Assembly (NCBI GenBank): GCA_900550565.1 | Contig: URSG01000010.1 | Span: 1-36,194, forward strand | Length of the DNA stretch: 36,194 nucleotides | Direction: 5' to 3' | Origin: an uncultured Rickettsiales bacterium | GTDB lineage: Bacteria; Pseudomonadota; Alphaproteobacteria; Rs-D84 | Shown here: piece after piece, positions 8,030 through 16,169 of the stretch | Numbering within the stretch: the first letter of the stretch is position 1 | Layout of the letters: each line of letters opens with the position of its first letter | Program-made: the position numbers and the translations under genes | Notes under the pieces: generated by a model | Told to the model about the DNA's origin: nothing | Database searches by the model: none | Seen by the model: only the letters and a program-made list of their open reading frames with translations

Positions 8030-8935
8030 TTATTCTTCGCCTGTTGAAATTACCAAGACGCGATTTCCCTTGTAAAACTTTGCATACGGGATTGGGGTTG
8101 CGCGTCCAAAATTACGAACCAATGCCGACGCAACGTCAACAAAGCGTCCTTTGAATACCGCGCTGGCTTCTATTGGATATTCACGCGATGTCGCCCAAAC
8201 CAAATCCCAACCTTCTTTGTCGCACCAGTTCTGTAAAACCTCGCGCAGGGTTTGACCATTTGCAACAACCCACGAACGCACTTGGTCTGTGACCTGTTGT
8301 GCAGGTTCTGCATCGGCCGATGCATTTACAGAAATTTCTGTTTCTTCGGTCACGATTTCGCCATTTTCATCAGTCACTGTTTTTTCCATTCCCATCTTGG
8401 CCGCAAATGCGTCATATCTGTCAGAATACTTTGCACAGTTTTTGCGTCCGCTGCGCGCAACAGACAAAATCGCACCGCCGTCATCTTCCAGCATTTCGCG
8501 ATGCAACAGTGGCATTTCCGACCCAGAATTGCATTCGTCATCAAATCCAACCGGTATCTGGGTTCCGTGCAACATATTTGCCCCACCGGACCAATCGCCA
8601 AACCCATTGCCAGTTGTCCCCAGATTAAAATTATTTTCAACAACCAAATCCGCACCTATTTTTGAAACGATACGAATATTGTCCGTCTGTTTATCCTGGG
8701 CGCACGCACCATCTTCGCACGCGATTTCAACGTCTGCATCAGACCCGGCCATCGGCCACACAGGCACCGCCGTCTGGGAGACGGTTTCAACTGTTTCAAC
8801 CTGTTGATTCACATCCGAGGTTTTATCCTGGGTATAAAAAACCTCGCTCGTGACGACCTGGGGCAGTGATTCTGCGGCAAAGCAATAGCCGGCCGCCGTC
8901 GCAAACATTGCAAAAACTAAAATCTTACGGAACAT
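8030..8935 (-). CDS. TcpQ/PilL-like pilus periplasmic protein
   Basis: 301 residues with a signal peptide (to about CFAA, residue 20). A Cys-containing middle holds two acidic Cys segments (EIACEDGACAQ and DECNSGSEMP). The C-terminal domain (about 220-298) starts WVVANGQTLREVLQNWC and continues through GWDLVWATSREYPIEAS to ALVRNFGRATP. That tail is the pattern of the toxin-coregulated-pilus Q / PilL C-terminal family, which helps the secretin assemble at the outer membrane. Directly upstream of the secretin, which supports the call. AAGGAAG lies before the ATG, and a near-consensus promoter sits 45-70 bases upstream. Confidence 0.8.
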   Translation of the reverse strand: MFRKILVFAMFATAAGYCFAAESLPQVVTSEVFYTQDKTSDVNQQVETVETVSQTAVPVWPMAGSDADVEIACEDGACAQDKQTDNIRIVSKIGADLVVENNFNLGTTGNGFGDWSGGANMLHGTQIPVGFDDECNSGSEMPLLHREMLEDDGGAILSVARSGRKNCAKYSDRYDAFAAKMGMEKTVTDENGEIVTEETEISVNASADAEPAQQVTDQVRSWVVANGQTLREVLQNWCDKEGWDLVWATSREYPIEASAVFKGRFVDVASALVRNFGRATPIPYAKFYKGNRVLVISTGEE

Positions 8936-8977
8936 AAAAACTTCCTTTCCTGAATAAGTTATCTTATTTTTTTACTT

Positions 8978-9006
8978 ATTATAACAATTTGACCGAATCT
9001 GTGCAA
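8978..9006 (-). promoter_or_regulatory. Promoter of the pilus operon
   Basis: On minus TTGCAC (9001-9006), exactly 17 bases, TATAAT (8978-8983). It covers a stretch that a longer reading of the divergent plus-strand gene would call coding, supporting the downstream start at 9112 for that gene. Confidence 0.75.
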
Positions 9007-9111
9007 GACCAAATCGCACAACAGACTTTATTATATTTTCAAGATAAAATCGCACGAATCGGCAAAAGATGTTATACTGGACACATCAAACACAGTATCA
9101 AGGAACAGAAT

Positions 9112-9657
9112 ATGCAAAACACGTTGATTTTAATTGGAATTTGTGCCTCGGTTATAATATCTGGGGGAATATTTGCCCTGTTTTTGGGAATGCAGCGTCG
9201 CATACGCGATATGTCCAAGACATTGACATATCAGTATAACCTGATTGTAAAAATTCAATCTGTGTTAAAAAATAAATCTGCGACAAACGCGGTTGCCGAA
9301 AACGCAGAAATGATTTACCAGGATTTATTACAAAACCTGATTCCAGTTATGGCGGCGATTGACGTTATGCCCCGCACGACCCCCGAACACCCATTGTGGC
9401 GCGCCCTGGGCGGAATACTGGACGAGTATTCAAAGAATCCATTTGTGCTGGAAAAACTGCGCAGATGTATTAAACTGGACGCCGAGGTTGCACGCAACAT
9501 TGACAACTATATGAACCGCGCCGACGGATTCTTGCAGCACCTTAGCAAGACAGAACCTGATGGAATTTTGGCGGCAACATTTACAGACGGTCTGTTGGGG
9601 CAATCACTGACGTTCTTTGCCCAGGCGCGCGCCCTGGCCGCACAAAACAATGACTAG
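9112..9657 (+). CDS. Membrane-anchored protein of unknown function
   Basis: 181 residues, not recognised. ATG at 9112 is chosen because AAGGAAC lies six bases before it; an in-frame ATG at 8989 has no binding site and sits in the divergent promoter. One N-terminal membrane helix (about 4-25, ILIGICASVIISGGIFALFL) is followed by a basic segment and a long soluble, mostly helical part (about 40-181). A TATACT -10 is visible at 9073-9078. The stop TAG at 9655 is directly followed by the sufB ATG, so it is co-transcribed and probably translationally coupled with sufBC. Whether it acts in iron-sulfur assembly is unknown. Confidence 0.8.
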   Translation: MQNTLILIGICASVIISGGIFALFLGMQRRIRDMSKTLTYQYNLIVKIQSVLKNKSATNAVAENAEMIYQDLLQNLIPVMAAIDVMPRTTPEHPLWRALGGILDEYSKNPFVLEKLRRCIKLDAEVARNIDNYMNRADGFLQHLSKTEPDGILAATFTDGLLGQSLTFFAQARALAAQNND

Positions 9658-10992
9658 ATGGCAAAACTGACCGAAAATCTTGTTCGTGAAATATCGCAAA
9701 TCCGTGACGAGCCGGCCTGGCTGACCCAGTGGCGCATATCTGCGTTGCACGCCTGGCAACAAATGCGCGAACCACATTGGGCCGAATTTGATTATGCCCC
9801 GATTGACTATGACGGATTGAATTACTATAACACGCCCCAACCCATTGATAATTCTGATTTAAAACGCACGTATGAAAAAATGGGACTGCCTGAATCAGAA
9901 CAGCGCGCACTGTTGGGTATGGCAACCGACACCGTCATTGACAGCCGATCTGTTCATACGTCTTATACCGAAAAATTAAACGCGCTGGGGATAATATTTT
10001 TACCATTTTCAGACGCCGTGCGCCAGTATCCAGAACTGGTAAAAAAATATTTGGGCAGTGTGGTTCCTGCGACCGACAATTTCTTTGCTGCGTTAAACGC
10101 GGCGGTATTTTCAGACGGCACATTTGTATATATTCCGCCAAACACAAAATGCCCCATTGACCTGGCCAGTTATTTCAGAATAGAAACCGCCAAAATCGGA
10201 CAATTTGAACGCACACTGATTATTGCAGACACAGGCGCAGAATTATCGTATATGGAAGGTTGCAGCGCACCACGTCGCCCGGCCCATCAATTACACAGTG
10301 GGGTTGTTGAAATCATCGCACTGGACAACGCACGCGTAAGATATGCAACCGTCCAGAACTGGTACGCCGGCGAAATGCGTGGCAACAAAAATGTTGGTGG
10401 GATTTTAAATTTTGTGACCAAACGCGGTCGCGCCGCCACGAACGCAACCATTGACTGGACCCAGGTTGAAATCGGTTCGGCTATGACGTGGAAATATCCA
10501 TCAACTGTTTTGGCCGGCGATGGCGCACACAGTGATTTTTATTCACTGACCATTACGCGTGGGGCGCAACTGGCCGATACAGGAACGAAAATGATTCATA
10601 TCGGAAATAATACCGTATCAAATATTGTTTCGTATGGCGTTGCGTTGGATAAATCCAATCAGACGTTTCGCAGTTTGGTGTCTTTTTCGGGCCGTGGCGG
10701 AAAAAACGCATCAAAGTGTGACACGCGCATAATTGGCAATGACGCCGTGGCAAATACGTTGCCGACAATTATTCACACAAACGCCGAAAACACCCAGAGT
10801 CACGAGGCCACAACCGGTGCCATTGACGCAAATCAATTATTGTTTTTGACCCAATCTGGCATTGCCCAGGACGTGGCAACGGCACTGATAATCGGCGCAT
10901 CAGCGGCACCAATTATATCGCGCCTGCCGATGGAATTTTTGGTTGAATCAAAGCAACTGATTCAAATGGCACTGGCACAATCACAGGATTAA
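9658..10992 (+). CDS. sufB: Fe-S cluster scaffold protein SufB
   Basis: SufB is the scaffold on which the SUF machine builds clusters, working with the SufC ATPase. The N-terminus shows the SufB pattern (VREISQIRDEPAWL, ALHAWQQMREPHWAEFDY, YYNTPQP). The C-terminal half keeps the key region: SKCDTRIIGND with the conserved Cys, then HTNAENTQSHEATTG with the functional His-Glu. At 444 residues it is somewhat shorter than usual SufB. No Shine-Dalgarno is present; the ATG abuts the upstream stop, indicating coupling. The HEAT signature marks it as SufB rather than SufD. Confidence 0.93.
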   Translation: MAKLTENLVREISQIRDEPAWLTQWRISALHAWQQMREPHWAEFDYAPIDYDGLNYYNTPQPIDNSDLKRTYEKMGLPESEQRALLGMATDTVIDSRSVHTSYTEKLNALGIIFLPFSDAVRQYPELVKKYLGSVVPATDNFFAALNAAVFSDGTFVYIPPNTKCPIDLASYFRIETAKIGQFERTLIIADTGAELSYMEGCSAPRRPAHQLHSGVVEIIALDNARVRYATVQNWYAGEMRGNKNVGGILNFVTKRGRAATNATIDWTQVEIGSAMTWKYPSTVLAGDGAHSDFYSLTITRGAQLADTGTKMIHIGNNTVSNIVSYGVALDKSNQTFRSLVSFSGRGGKNASKCDTRIIGNDAVANTLPTIIHTNAENTQSHEATTGAIDANQLLFLTQSGIAQDVATALIIGASAAPIISRLPMEFLVESKQLIQMALAQSQD

Positions 10993-10994
10993 AT

Positions 10995-11672
10995 ATGTTA
11001 GAAATAAAAAATTTATCTGTATCACTGGACGGGAAAAAATTATTGACAGATATCAATCTGACAGTTGCGGCCGGCGCACGACATTTACTGGCCGGTCACA
11101 ACGGTTCTGGTAAATCAACACTGGCGGCCGTTATTGCCGGAAATCCGCTGTATAGCGTTGATTGCGGACAAATAATTTTTGACGGTCGCGATATAACCCA
11201 GGAAAACACAACAACGCGTGCGCTGTTGGGAATATTTCTGGGTGCACAAAATGTGCCAGAAATACCTGGACTGACCGTTCTGTCTTTTTTAAAGCACGCC
11301 TGTGCCGCACACGCACATTTTCAAACAGGTCGCGATTTATCAATGGGTGATTTTTTGAAAAACCTGGAAACGGTCCGCACAGAATTAAATATACCCAAAG
11401 AATGGCTGAATCGCAGTGTCAACGTCGGTTTTTCGGGGGGTGAACGTAAACGTCTGATGCTGTTGCGCCTGAAAATGATTGCGCCACGTTTTGCAATCCT
11501 GGACGAACCAGATTCTGGCGCAGACGCAGAAACCCAACACCTGATTGCCACAACAATACACAATATGCCAGAAACAACATTTATGTTTATCAGCCACCAG
11601 CCTGATTTTACAAAAATGGTCCAGCCATCTGATATAACAACTTTGTCTGGTGGACATATTATGATAGAATAG
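10995..11672 (+). CDS. sufC: Fe-S cluster assembly ATPase SufC
   Basis: ABC-type ATPase that drives the SufB scaffold. In its 225 residues Walker A is GHNGSGKS near residue 35, the ABC signature FSGGERKR near 148, and Walker B RFAILDEPDSGAD near 170, matching the SufC form LDE.DSG.D. A conserved His (SHQPDF) follows. AGGA precedes the ATG; the gap to sufB is 2 bases. No sufD follows: the next gene is an unrelated membrane protein. Confidence 0.95.
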   Translation: MLEIKNLSVSLDGKKLLTDINLTVAAGARHLLAGHNGSGKSTLAAVIAGNPLYSVDCGQIIFDGRDITQENTTTRALLGIFLGAQNVPEIPGLTVLSFLKHACAAHAHFQTGRDLSMGDFLKNLETVRTELNIPKEWLNRSVNVGFSGGERKRLMLLRLKMIAPRFAILDEPDSGADAETQHLIATTIHNMPETTFMFISHQPDFTKMVQPSDITTLSGGHIMIE

Positions 11673-11704
11673 TTGACATAAATAACAACAAAGGACGAAC
11701 TAAA

Positions 11705-12619
11705 ATGAAACAACAACCAGAATCTATATCATTGTCTGCCTGGACACTGTGGCGGCCATTGCTTTTTGCAGCTCTGTCATTTGCGATTATGTGTGGGGTA
11801 TCGGCAATTTATTTAATTGTCGCGCCACTTGTCAGTGGTGCGCCTGCGATGTGGCCACTGTGGTTTTTGTTTGCCATTGGCATCACAGGAACGACATATT
11901 TTATGTTGCGACGTATGCCACGCGGTGATTTATCCCAGCGCGGTTTTATTGCCCTGAACAATATGCAGGTCATTGTAATGTATCTGGCCCTGTTTGGCAC
12001 GATTATTATAACGACACAACTGCAACGTATTGCGTACCAGATGATAATGATGGGACGCGCCGGCAATACAATGTTGGTATTCGCTGTTGGTGTTGCATCA
12101 ATATTTGCCCTGTATATTTTGGGGTTGGGGTTATCAAACCTGTATGCAAAATTCCGTCGCGTACGTTCAATGGGCGTTCCGGTCTGGGCGGCGATTCTAA
12201 GTCTGCCTTTTTCGTTCGGCCTGTTATGGATTCCGGGATATATTTTGCCAGATAACGCCAAGGTAAAATCTTGTGTCACTGTGCGTTCTGCGTGGTATGA
12301 AAAACTTACCAATAAAATTGCTGGCAGTATAGTGACCAGCACATTGGCATTTGTTATATTGATGTTGTTGTCTGGCCTGTTGTTGGGGGCGCAATCATTG
12401 CTGATTACTGGTATTTTATTGCTGGCGTTTTTTGCGTGGCGTTTTATTTATGGTGCCGCGAAATTCCAGAAAAACATCAGTGGTGTTTATTCTTGGTTTG
12501 CAGTGGCAACAAACATAATTATGATTATCGCAACGATTGTTTTGATTGCTGTGAATACAACCACAGCGACACAAAATGTGACCGTGAATATTTCTGACAC
12601 GACACAATTGACTGAATAA
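11705..12619 (+). CDS. Polytopic membrane protein of unknown function
   Basis: 304 residues with seven or eight hydrophobic spans (for example about 18-40, 48-65, 82-102, 118-142, 158-175, 210-235, 236-252 and 264-285). Short basic loops (LRRMPRGDL, AKFRRVRSM) imply cytoplasmic faces. A polar Thr/Asn-rich tail ends it. AAAGGACG precedes the ATG. Part of the plus-strand run after sufC. No catalytic motif recognised; family unknown. Confidence 0.8.
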   Translation: MKQQPESISLSAWTLWRPLLFAALSFAIMCGVSAIYLIVAPLVSGAPAMWPLWFLFAIGITGTTYFMLRRMPRGDLSQRGFIALNNMQVIVMYLALFGTIIITTQLQRIAYQMIMMGRAGNTMLVFAVGVASIFALYILGLGLSNLYAKFRRVRSMGVPVWAAILSLPFSFGLLWIPGYILPDNAKVKSCVTVRSAWYEKLTNKIAGSIVTSTLAFVILMLLSGLLLGAQSLLITGILLLAFFAWRFIYGAAKFQKNISGVYSWFAVATNIIMIIATIVLIAVNTTTATQNVTVNISDTTQLTE

Positions 12620-12667
12620 AAAACGCGCTATATGCACGTTTTTGTGGCATACAAGGATTTTTTAACA

Positions 12668-13714
12668 ATGAATGGATTGATACTTTTTTCCGGCGTTGTG
12701 TTTCTGTTATGGCTGGGACGCGTGATTTTAATCCCACTGTTGGTGGCAACATTTTTGTGGTATTTAATAAATGCGATTTCGGCCTATTGTCGCAAGATTT
12801 TACCATTTCGCGACGACGCTGCACGCACCCAGCACAGTTTTCTGTCCGTGCTGTTTGATTGGTTGGCCAACTGTATCGGCATTGGTGCGTTGGTGGGTTT
12901 GGTATGTCTATTTATTGTCCAGGTGCGACCAATGTTTTTGGAATTGGTTGTCGCCCTGCCCGCGATTCAGAACAAACTGGTTGATTTGGGCGTGATGTTA
13001 TCACACACCATCGGCATAAAATTTGATATGTCAATGATTCCAAACGTGGCAAAAATGGCAACCAACGTCGGCGTATCGTTGGCCGGTATGGCAACAACAA
13101 TCGGTATGATCGTTATCTATTTATTATTTATGTTCGTTGAACAAACGACATTTGATAAAAAGTTTTCGGCCCTGTTTCCAAACCGTTCCCAGTCCAAGAA
13201 AATGCGCTATATCGTGGACAGCATTGATACAAATATGAAAAAATATTTGTTTATGAAGACATTTATTTCCGGCGCAACTGGTATATTGGCGTATCTGTGG
13301 TTGCATTTCCTGGGATTGGAATTTGCCGGCGTCTGGGCGTTTATCGTATTTATCACCAGTTATATACCAACGATTGGCGCAATCATTGCGTGCAGTCTGC
13401 CAATTTTATATTCCCTGGCGGTCAGTCCGAATTTACAAACACCCGTATTGGTGGCCGCAGGTTTGATTGGATTGCAAATATTACTGGCCAATATTATTGA
13501 ACCAAAATTGACCGGCAAAACATTAAACCTGTCAACGTTGGCGATACTGATAAACCTGGTATTTTGGGGATTACTGTGGGGCGTTGCCGGAATGTTTTTC
13601 AGCGTTCCGTTATTGGTGGCAACGTTTATTATTACCGCCCAATTTGATTCCACCCGTTGGATTGCTGTTTTATTATCCGCAGATGGAACAATCCCAGACA
13701 AACGTGAATCTTGA
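12668..13714 (+). CDS. AI-2E family (PerM-like) membrane transporter
   Basis: The AI-2E/PerM family comprises eight-helix permeases tied to export of varied solutes; the substrate here cannot be told. The family pattern is visible: paired N-terminal helices, a soluble middle helix region, and the C-terminal FITSYIPTIGAIIACSLPIL motif and VFWGLLWGVAGMFFSVPLLV. ATG at 12668 (348 residues) is preferred because AAGGA precedes it; an ATG at 12632 has no binding site. Last gene of the run, ended by a bidirectional hairpin. Confidence 0.88.
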   Translation: MNGLILFSGVVFLLWLGRVILIPLLVATFLWYLINAISAYCRKILPFRDDAARTQHSFLSVLFDWLANCIGIGALVGLVCLFIVQVRPMFLELVVALPAIQNKLVDLGVMLSHTIGIKFDMSMIPNVAKMATNVGVSLAGMATTIGMIVIYLLFMFVEQTTFDKKFSALFPNRSQSKKMRYIVDSIDTNMKKYLFMKTFISGATGILAYLWLHFLGLEFAGVWAFIVFITSYIPTIGAIIACSLPILYSLAVSPNLQTPVLVAAGLIGLQILLANIIEPKLTGKTLNLSTLAILINLVFWGLLWGVAGMFFSVPLLVATFIITAQFDSTRWIAVLLSADGTIPDKRES

Positions 13715-13720
13715 TAAATA

Positions 13721-13755
13721 AAAAACGCGCTGGATACATCAAATCCGGCGTTTTT
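13721..13755. terminator. Bidirectional terminator between transporter and ruvX
   Basis: AAAAACGC (13721-13728) pairs with GCGTTTTT (13748-13755) with an inner GGAT/ATCC. It serves two converging genes and overlaps the last base of ruvX. Confidence 0.8.
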
Positions 13756-14204
13756 TATTGCGCACGATGTATTAAACTGATTGCATTTTCCAATATCACA
13801 CGCGCCGACGCAGAATCCAGTTTTTGTTTTATATCCGCCCGACGCACCCGTCCCATCTCGGCTTGTGCGGTAATGCTGGAATAACTCTCGTCAATGAAAC
13901 AAATTGGCAAATCCGTCACCTGGGCCAATGCAGATGCAAATTCACGCACGCGCGATGTCGTATCAGATTCTGTGCCATCTGAATACAGTGGCAACCCAAT
14001 CACAATGCCCACCGCACGTTCCCCAGACGCCAAATCTGCGACCGCACGTGGCAATGTGCCATCGCGACCACCGGCAATTGCTGGGCGTGTGAACACAAAT
14101 TCGCGTGACGCGTCCGATACCGCAACCCCGGTGCGCGCCGCGCCCCAGTCAATTCCAACAATACGTCCTGTCCGCGGAAAAGCCTTGAAATCTGGCAGAA
14201 TCAT
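13755..14204 (-). CDS. ruvX: Holliday junction resolvase-like / 16S rRNA maturation nuclease RuvX (YqgF)
   Basis: 149 residues with the RNase H-like fold. The first acidic motif is GRIVGIDWGAARTGVAVSD, then GIVIGLPLYSDGT, and the final catalytic region is ICFIDESYSSITAQAEM with a downstream Asp (KLDSASA). In bacteria this family processes pre-16S rRNA 5' ends. ATG at 14204 is set by AGAGGAAA; an ATG 19 codons upstream lacks one and would overlap the divergent gatC leader. Confidence 0.93.
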   Translation of the reverse strand: MILPDFKAFPRTGRIVGIDWGAARTGVAVSDASREFVFTRPAIAGGRDGTLPRAVADLASGERAVGIVIGLPLYSDGTESDTTSRVREFASALAQVTDLPICFIDESYSSITAQAEMGRVRRADIKQKLDSASARVILENAISLIHRAQ

Positions 14205-14212
14205 TGTATAAT
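14185..14212 (+). promoter_or_regulatory. Promoter of the gatC operon
   Basis: TTGAAA (14185-14190), 16-base spacer, TATAAT (14207-14212). The -35 lies inside the first codons of divergent ruvX. Leader of about 22 bases to gatC. Confidence 0.7.
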
Positions 14213-14240
14213 TTCCTCTGATTAAATAATAGGATTTGAA

Positions 14241-14537
14241 ATGGCGTTTAGCAAGCAACAATTACAGAAATTTGCCAACCTTATCAGGATTGAAATTTCT
14301 GATGAAAAACTGGAACAGATGAATATTGATTCCGTGATTGATTGGCTGGATAAATTACAGAAAATTGATACACGTGGGATTGAACCGATGTTAAATCCGG
14401 CTGAACACAAATTACCAACACGTGCCGACGTGGTCACTGATGGCAACGTTCGTGACGCGATTATGGCAAACACCCCGGACAAGGCCGGCGTATCACGCGG
14501 ATATTTTGCAGTTCCAAAAGTTATGGATGGTGAATAA
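14241..14537 (+). CDS. gatC: Asp-tRNA(Asn)/Glu-tRNA(Gln) amidotransferase subunit C
   Basis: 98 residues. GatC braces GatA and GatB in the GatCAB transamidase. Family pattern seen: FANLIRIEISDEKLEQM, IDWLDKLQKIDTRGIEPML and the C-terminal VRDAIMANTPDKAGVSRGYFAVPKVM. AGGA lies nine bases before the ATG. First gene of gatC-gatA-gatB. Confidence 0.95.
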   Translation: MAFSKQQLQKFANLIRIEISDEKLEQMNIDSVIDWLDKLQKIDTRGIEPMLNPAEHKLPTRADVVTDGNVRDAIMANTPDKAGVSRGYFAVPKVMDGE

Positions 14538-14539
14538 AA

Positions 14540-16006
14540 ATGATAGATTTAACGATTACCCAGGCATTACAGAAATTAAAATCTCGCGAAATCAGCGCAA
14601 CCGAATTGACACGCGCACATTTAAATCGCATTGAAAAATACGGCACAAAATTAAATTGCTATATCACACTTACGCCTGAACGCGCCCTGGCGGATGCGGC
14701 GGCGGCCGATGCACGTTATGCAAACGGCACAGCCGGCGTCCTGGACGGTATTCCCATTGGAATGAAGGATTTATTTGCCACGCGTGGCATACGAACAACA
14801 GCTGCATCGCGTATGCTGGAAAATTTCGTACCAGAATATGAATCAACTGTATCCCAGAAATTTATTGATTCTGGTTCTGTGTTGCTGGGTAAAACCAATC
14901 TGGACGAATTTGCGATGGGGACGTTCAGCAAGACCAGTTTCTTTGGTACGCCAATCAATCCGTGGCATTTGAACGAAAATTTAACAGCCGGCGGTTCATC
15001 TGGCGGTTCAACCAGTGCCGTTGCCGGTGGCCTGGCAATGGCGGCAACGGGGACGGATACTGGTGGATCAATTCGCTTTCCGTCGGCAATCACGGGTCTG
15101 GTTGGAATGAAGCCGACATACGGTTTATGCAGTCGCTGGGGTTGCGTTGCATTTGCGTCCAGTCTGGATACCCCGGGTCCAATTACACGCACAGCCGATG
15201 ACGCTGCGCTGTTGTTATCTGTTATGGCCGGACACGACCCCAAGGATTCAACCAGTGAAAAAAATGGTTTCGCGTTTTCTGGCGAACTGGAACCGATTAT
15301 CGGCAACGGGAAAAAATTACGCGTCGGTATTATCAAAGAATTTGCAGACGTTCAAATCTCGGCCGATATGAAACGTGTTTTTGACGCGCGAATCGCTGAT
15401 TTAAAATCGGCTGGTGCAGAAATAATAGAAGTTTCAATTCCAAACATTTTGGACGCGCTGGCGGCGTATTACATCATCGCCCCGGCCGAGGCATCATCAA
15501 ACCTGGCGCGCTATGACGGTATGCGTTATGGTCTGCGCGTAGAAGGAAACGATTTAATTGACACATACAAGAAAACACGTGCCGCTGGCTTTGGCACAGA
15601 GGTTCAACGTCGTATGATTGTCGGCACGGCCGTTTTATCCAGTGAATCGTACGAGGTTTATTTTATGCAGGCCGCACGTGTCCGCCGTATGATTTCAGAC
15701 AGTTTCAATGCCGCGTTTGCACAGTGTGATTTAATATTGTGCCCGGCCAGTGCCGGCACCGCGATGCCATTGGATTCTGATTTGACACCACTGGAATATT
15801 ACGCATTGGATTTATTTACGGTTGCAATGAACCTGGCCGGTGTTCCTGCGTGCAGCGCACCTGCGGGATTGGCGGCGAACGGATTGCCATTGGGAATCCA
15901 GGTTGTTGGTCGTCGCTTTGACGATATGCGTGTTTTGCAACTGGCAAAACATATCCAGGAATTCAGCGGCGTTGACAATCGTCCAACTGTAATTATGGGG
16001 GAATAA
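14540..16006 (+). CDS. gatA: Asp-tRNA(Asn)/Glu-tRNA(Gln) amidotransferase subunit A
   Basis: GatA hydrolyses glutamine or asparagine and passes ammonia to GatB. In its 488 residues the amidase signature is evident: catalytic Lys in GIPIGMKDLF near residue 78, then ENLTAGGSSGGSTSAVAGG and GTDTGGSIRFPSAITGLVG with the cis- and nucleophile serines, then the GLCSRWG region. Gap of 2 bases from gatC. Full length. Confidence 0.97.
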   Translation: MIDLTITQALQKLKSREISATELTRAHLNRIEKYGTKLNCYITLTPERALADAAAADARYANGTAGVLDGIPIGMKDLFATRGIRTTAASRMLENFVPEYESTVSQKFIDSGSVLLGKTNLDEFAMGTFSKTSFFGTPINPWHLNENLTAGGSSGGSTSAVAGGLAMAATGTDTGGSIRFPSAITGLVGMKPTYGLCSRWGCVAFASSLDTPGPITRTADDAALLLSVMAGHDPKDSTSEKNGFAFSGELEPIIGNGKKLRVGIIKEFADVQISADMKRVFDARIADLKSAGAEIIEVSIPNILDALAAYYIIAPAEASSNLARYDGMRYGLRVEGNDLIDTYKKTRAAGFGTEVQRRMIVGTAVLSSESYEVYFMQAARVRRMISDSFNAAFAQCDLILCPASAGTAMPLDSDLTPLEYYALDLFTVAMNLAGVPACSAPAGLAANGLPLGIQVVGRRFDDMRVLQLAKHIQEFSGVDNRPTVIMGE

Positions 16007-16011
16007 AAAAA

Positions 16012-16028
16012 GCGCGCAAAACGCACGC
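16012..16028 (-). terminator. tRNA-Phe terminator
   Basis: On minus GCGTGC / GCGCGC with a 5-base loop (one G-U pair) is followed by seven T. It sits just past the gatA stop and so would also be crossed by gatA-gatB transcription from the other side. Confidence 0.7.
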
Positions 16029-16039
16029 ACAAATAAAAA

Positions 16040-16115
16040 TGGTGGCTAGGAACGGAATCGAACCGCTGACACAGGGATTTTCAGTCCCTTGCTCTACCAA
16101 CTGAGCTACCTAGCC
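16040..16115 (-). tRNA. tRNA-Phe (anticodon GAA)
   Basis: Full cloverleaf of 76 bases including encoded CCA: acceptor GGCTAGG / CCTAGCC, D arm GCTC...GAGC, anticodon stem AGGGA / TCCCT with loop CTGAAAA, T arm AGCGG-TTCGATT-CCGTT. It is on the opposite strand between gatA and gatB. Confidence 0.97.
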
Positions 16116-16127
16116 AACGCGAGACGC

Positions 16128-16156
16128 ATAATAAGATACTAAACAAAAAAAAGCAA
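16128..16156 (-). promoter_or_regulatory. tRNA-Phe promoter
   Basis: On minus TTGCTT (16151-16156), 17-base spacer, TATTAT (16128-16133), about 12 bases before the mature 5' end. The -35 overlaps the ribosome binding site of gatB on the other strand. Confidence 0.6.
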
Positions 16157-16169
16157 GGAAAAATAAAAA

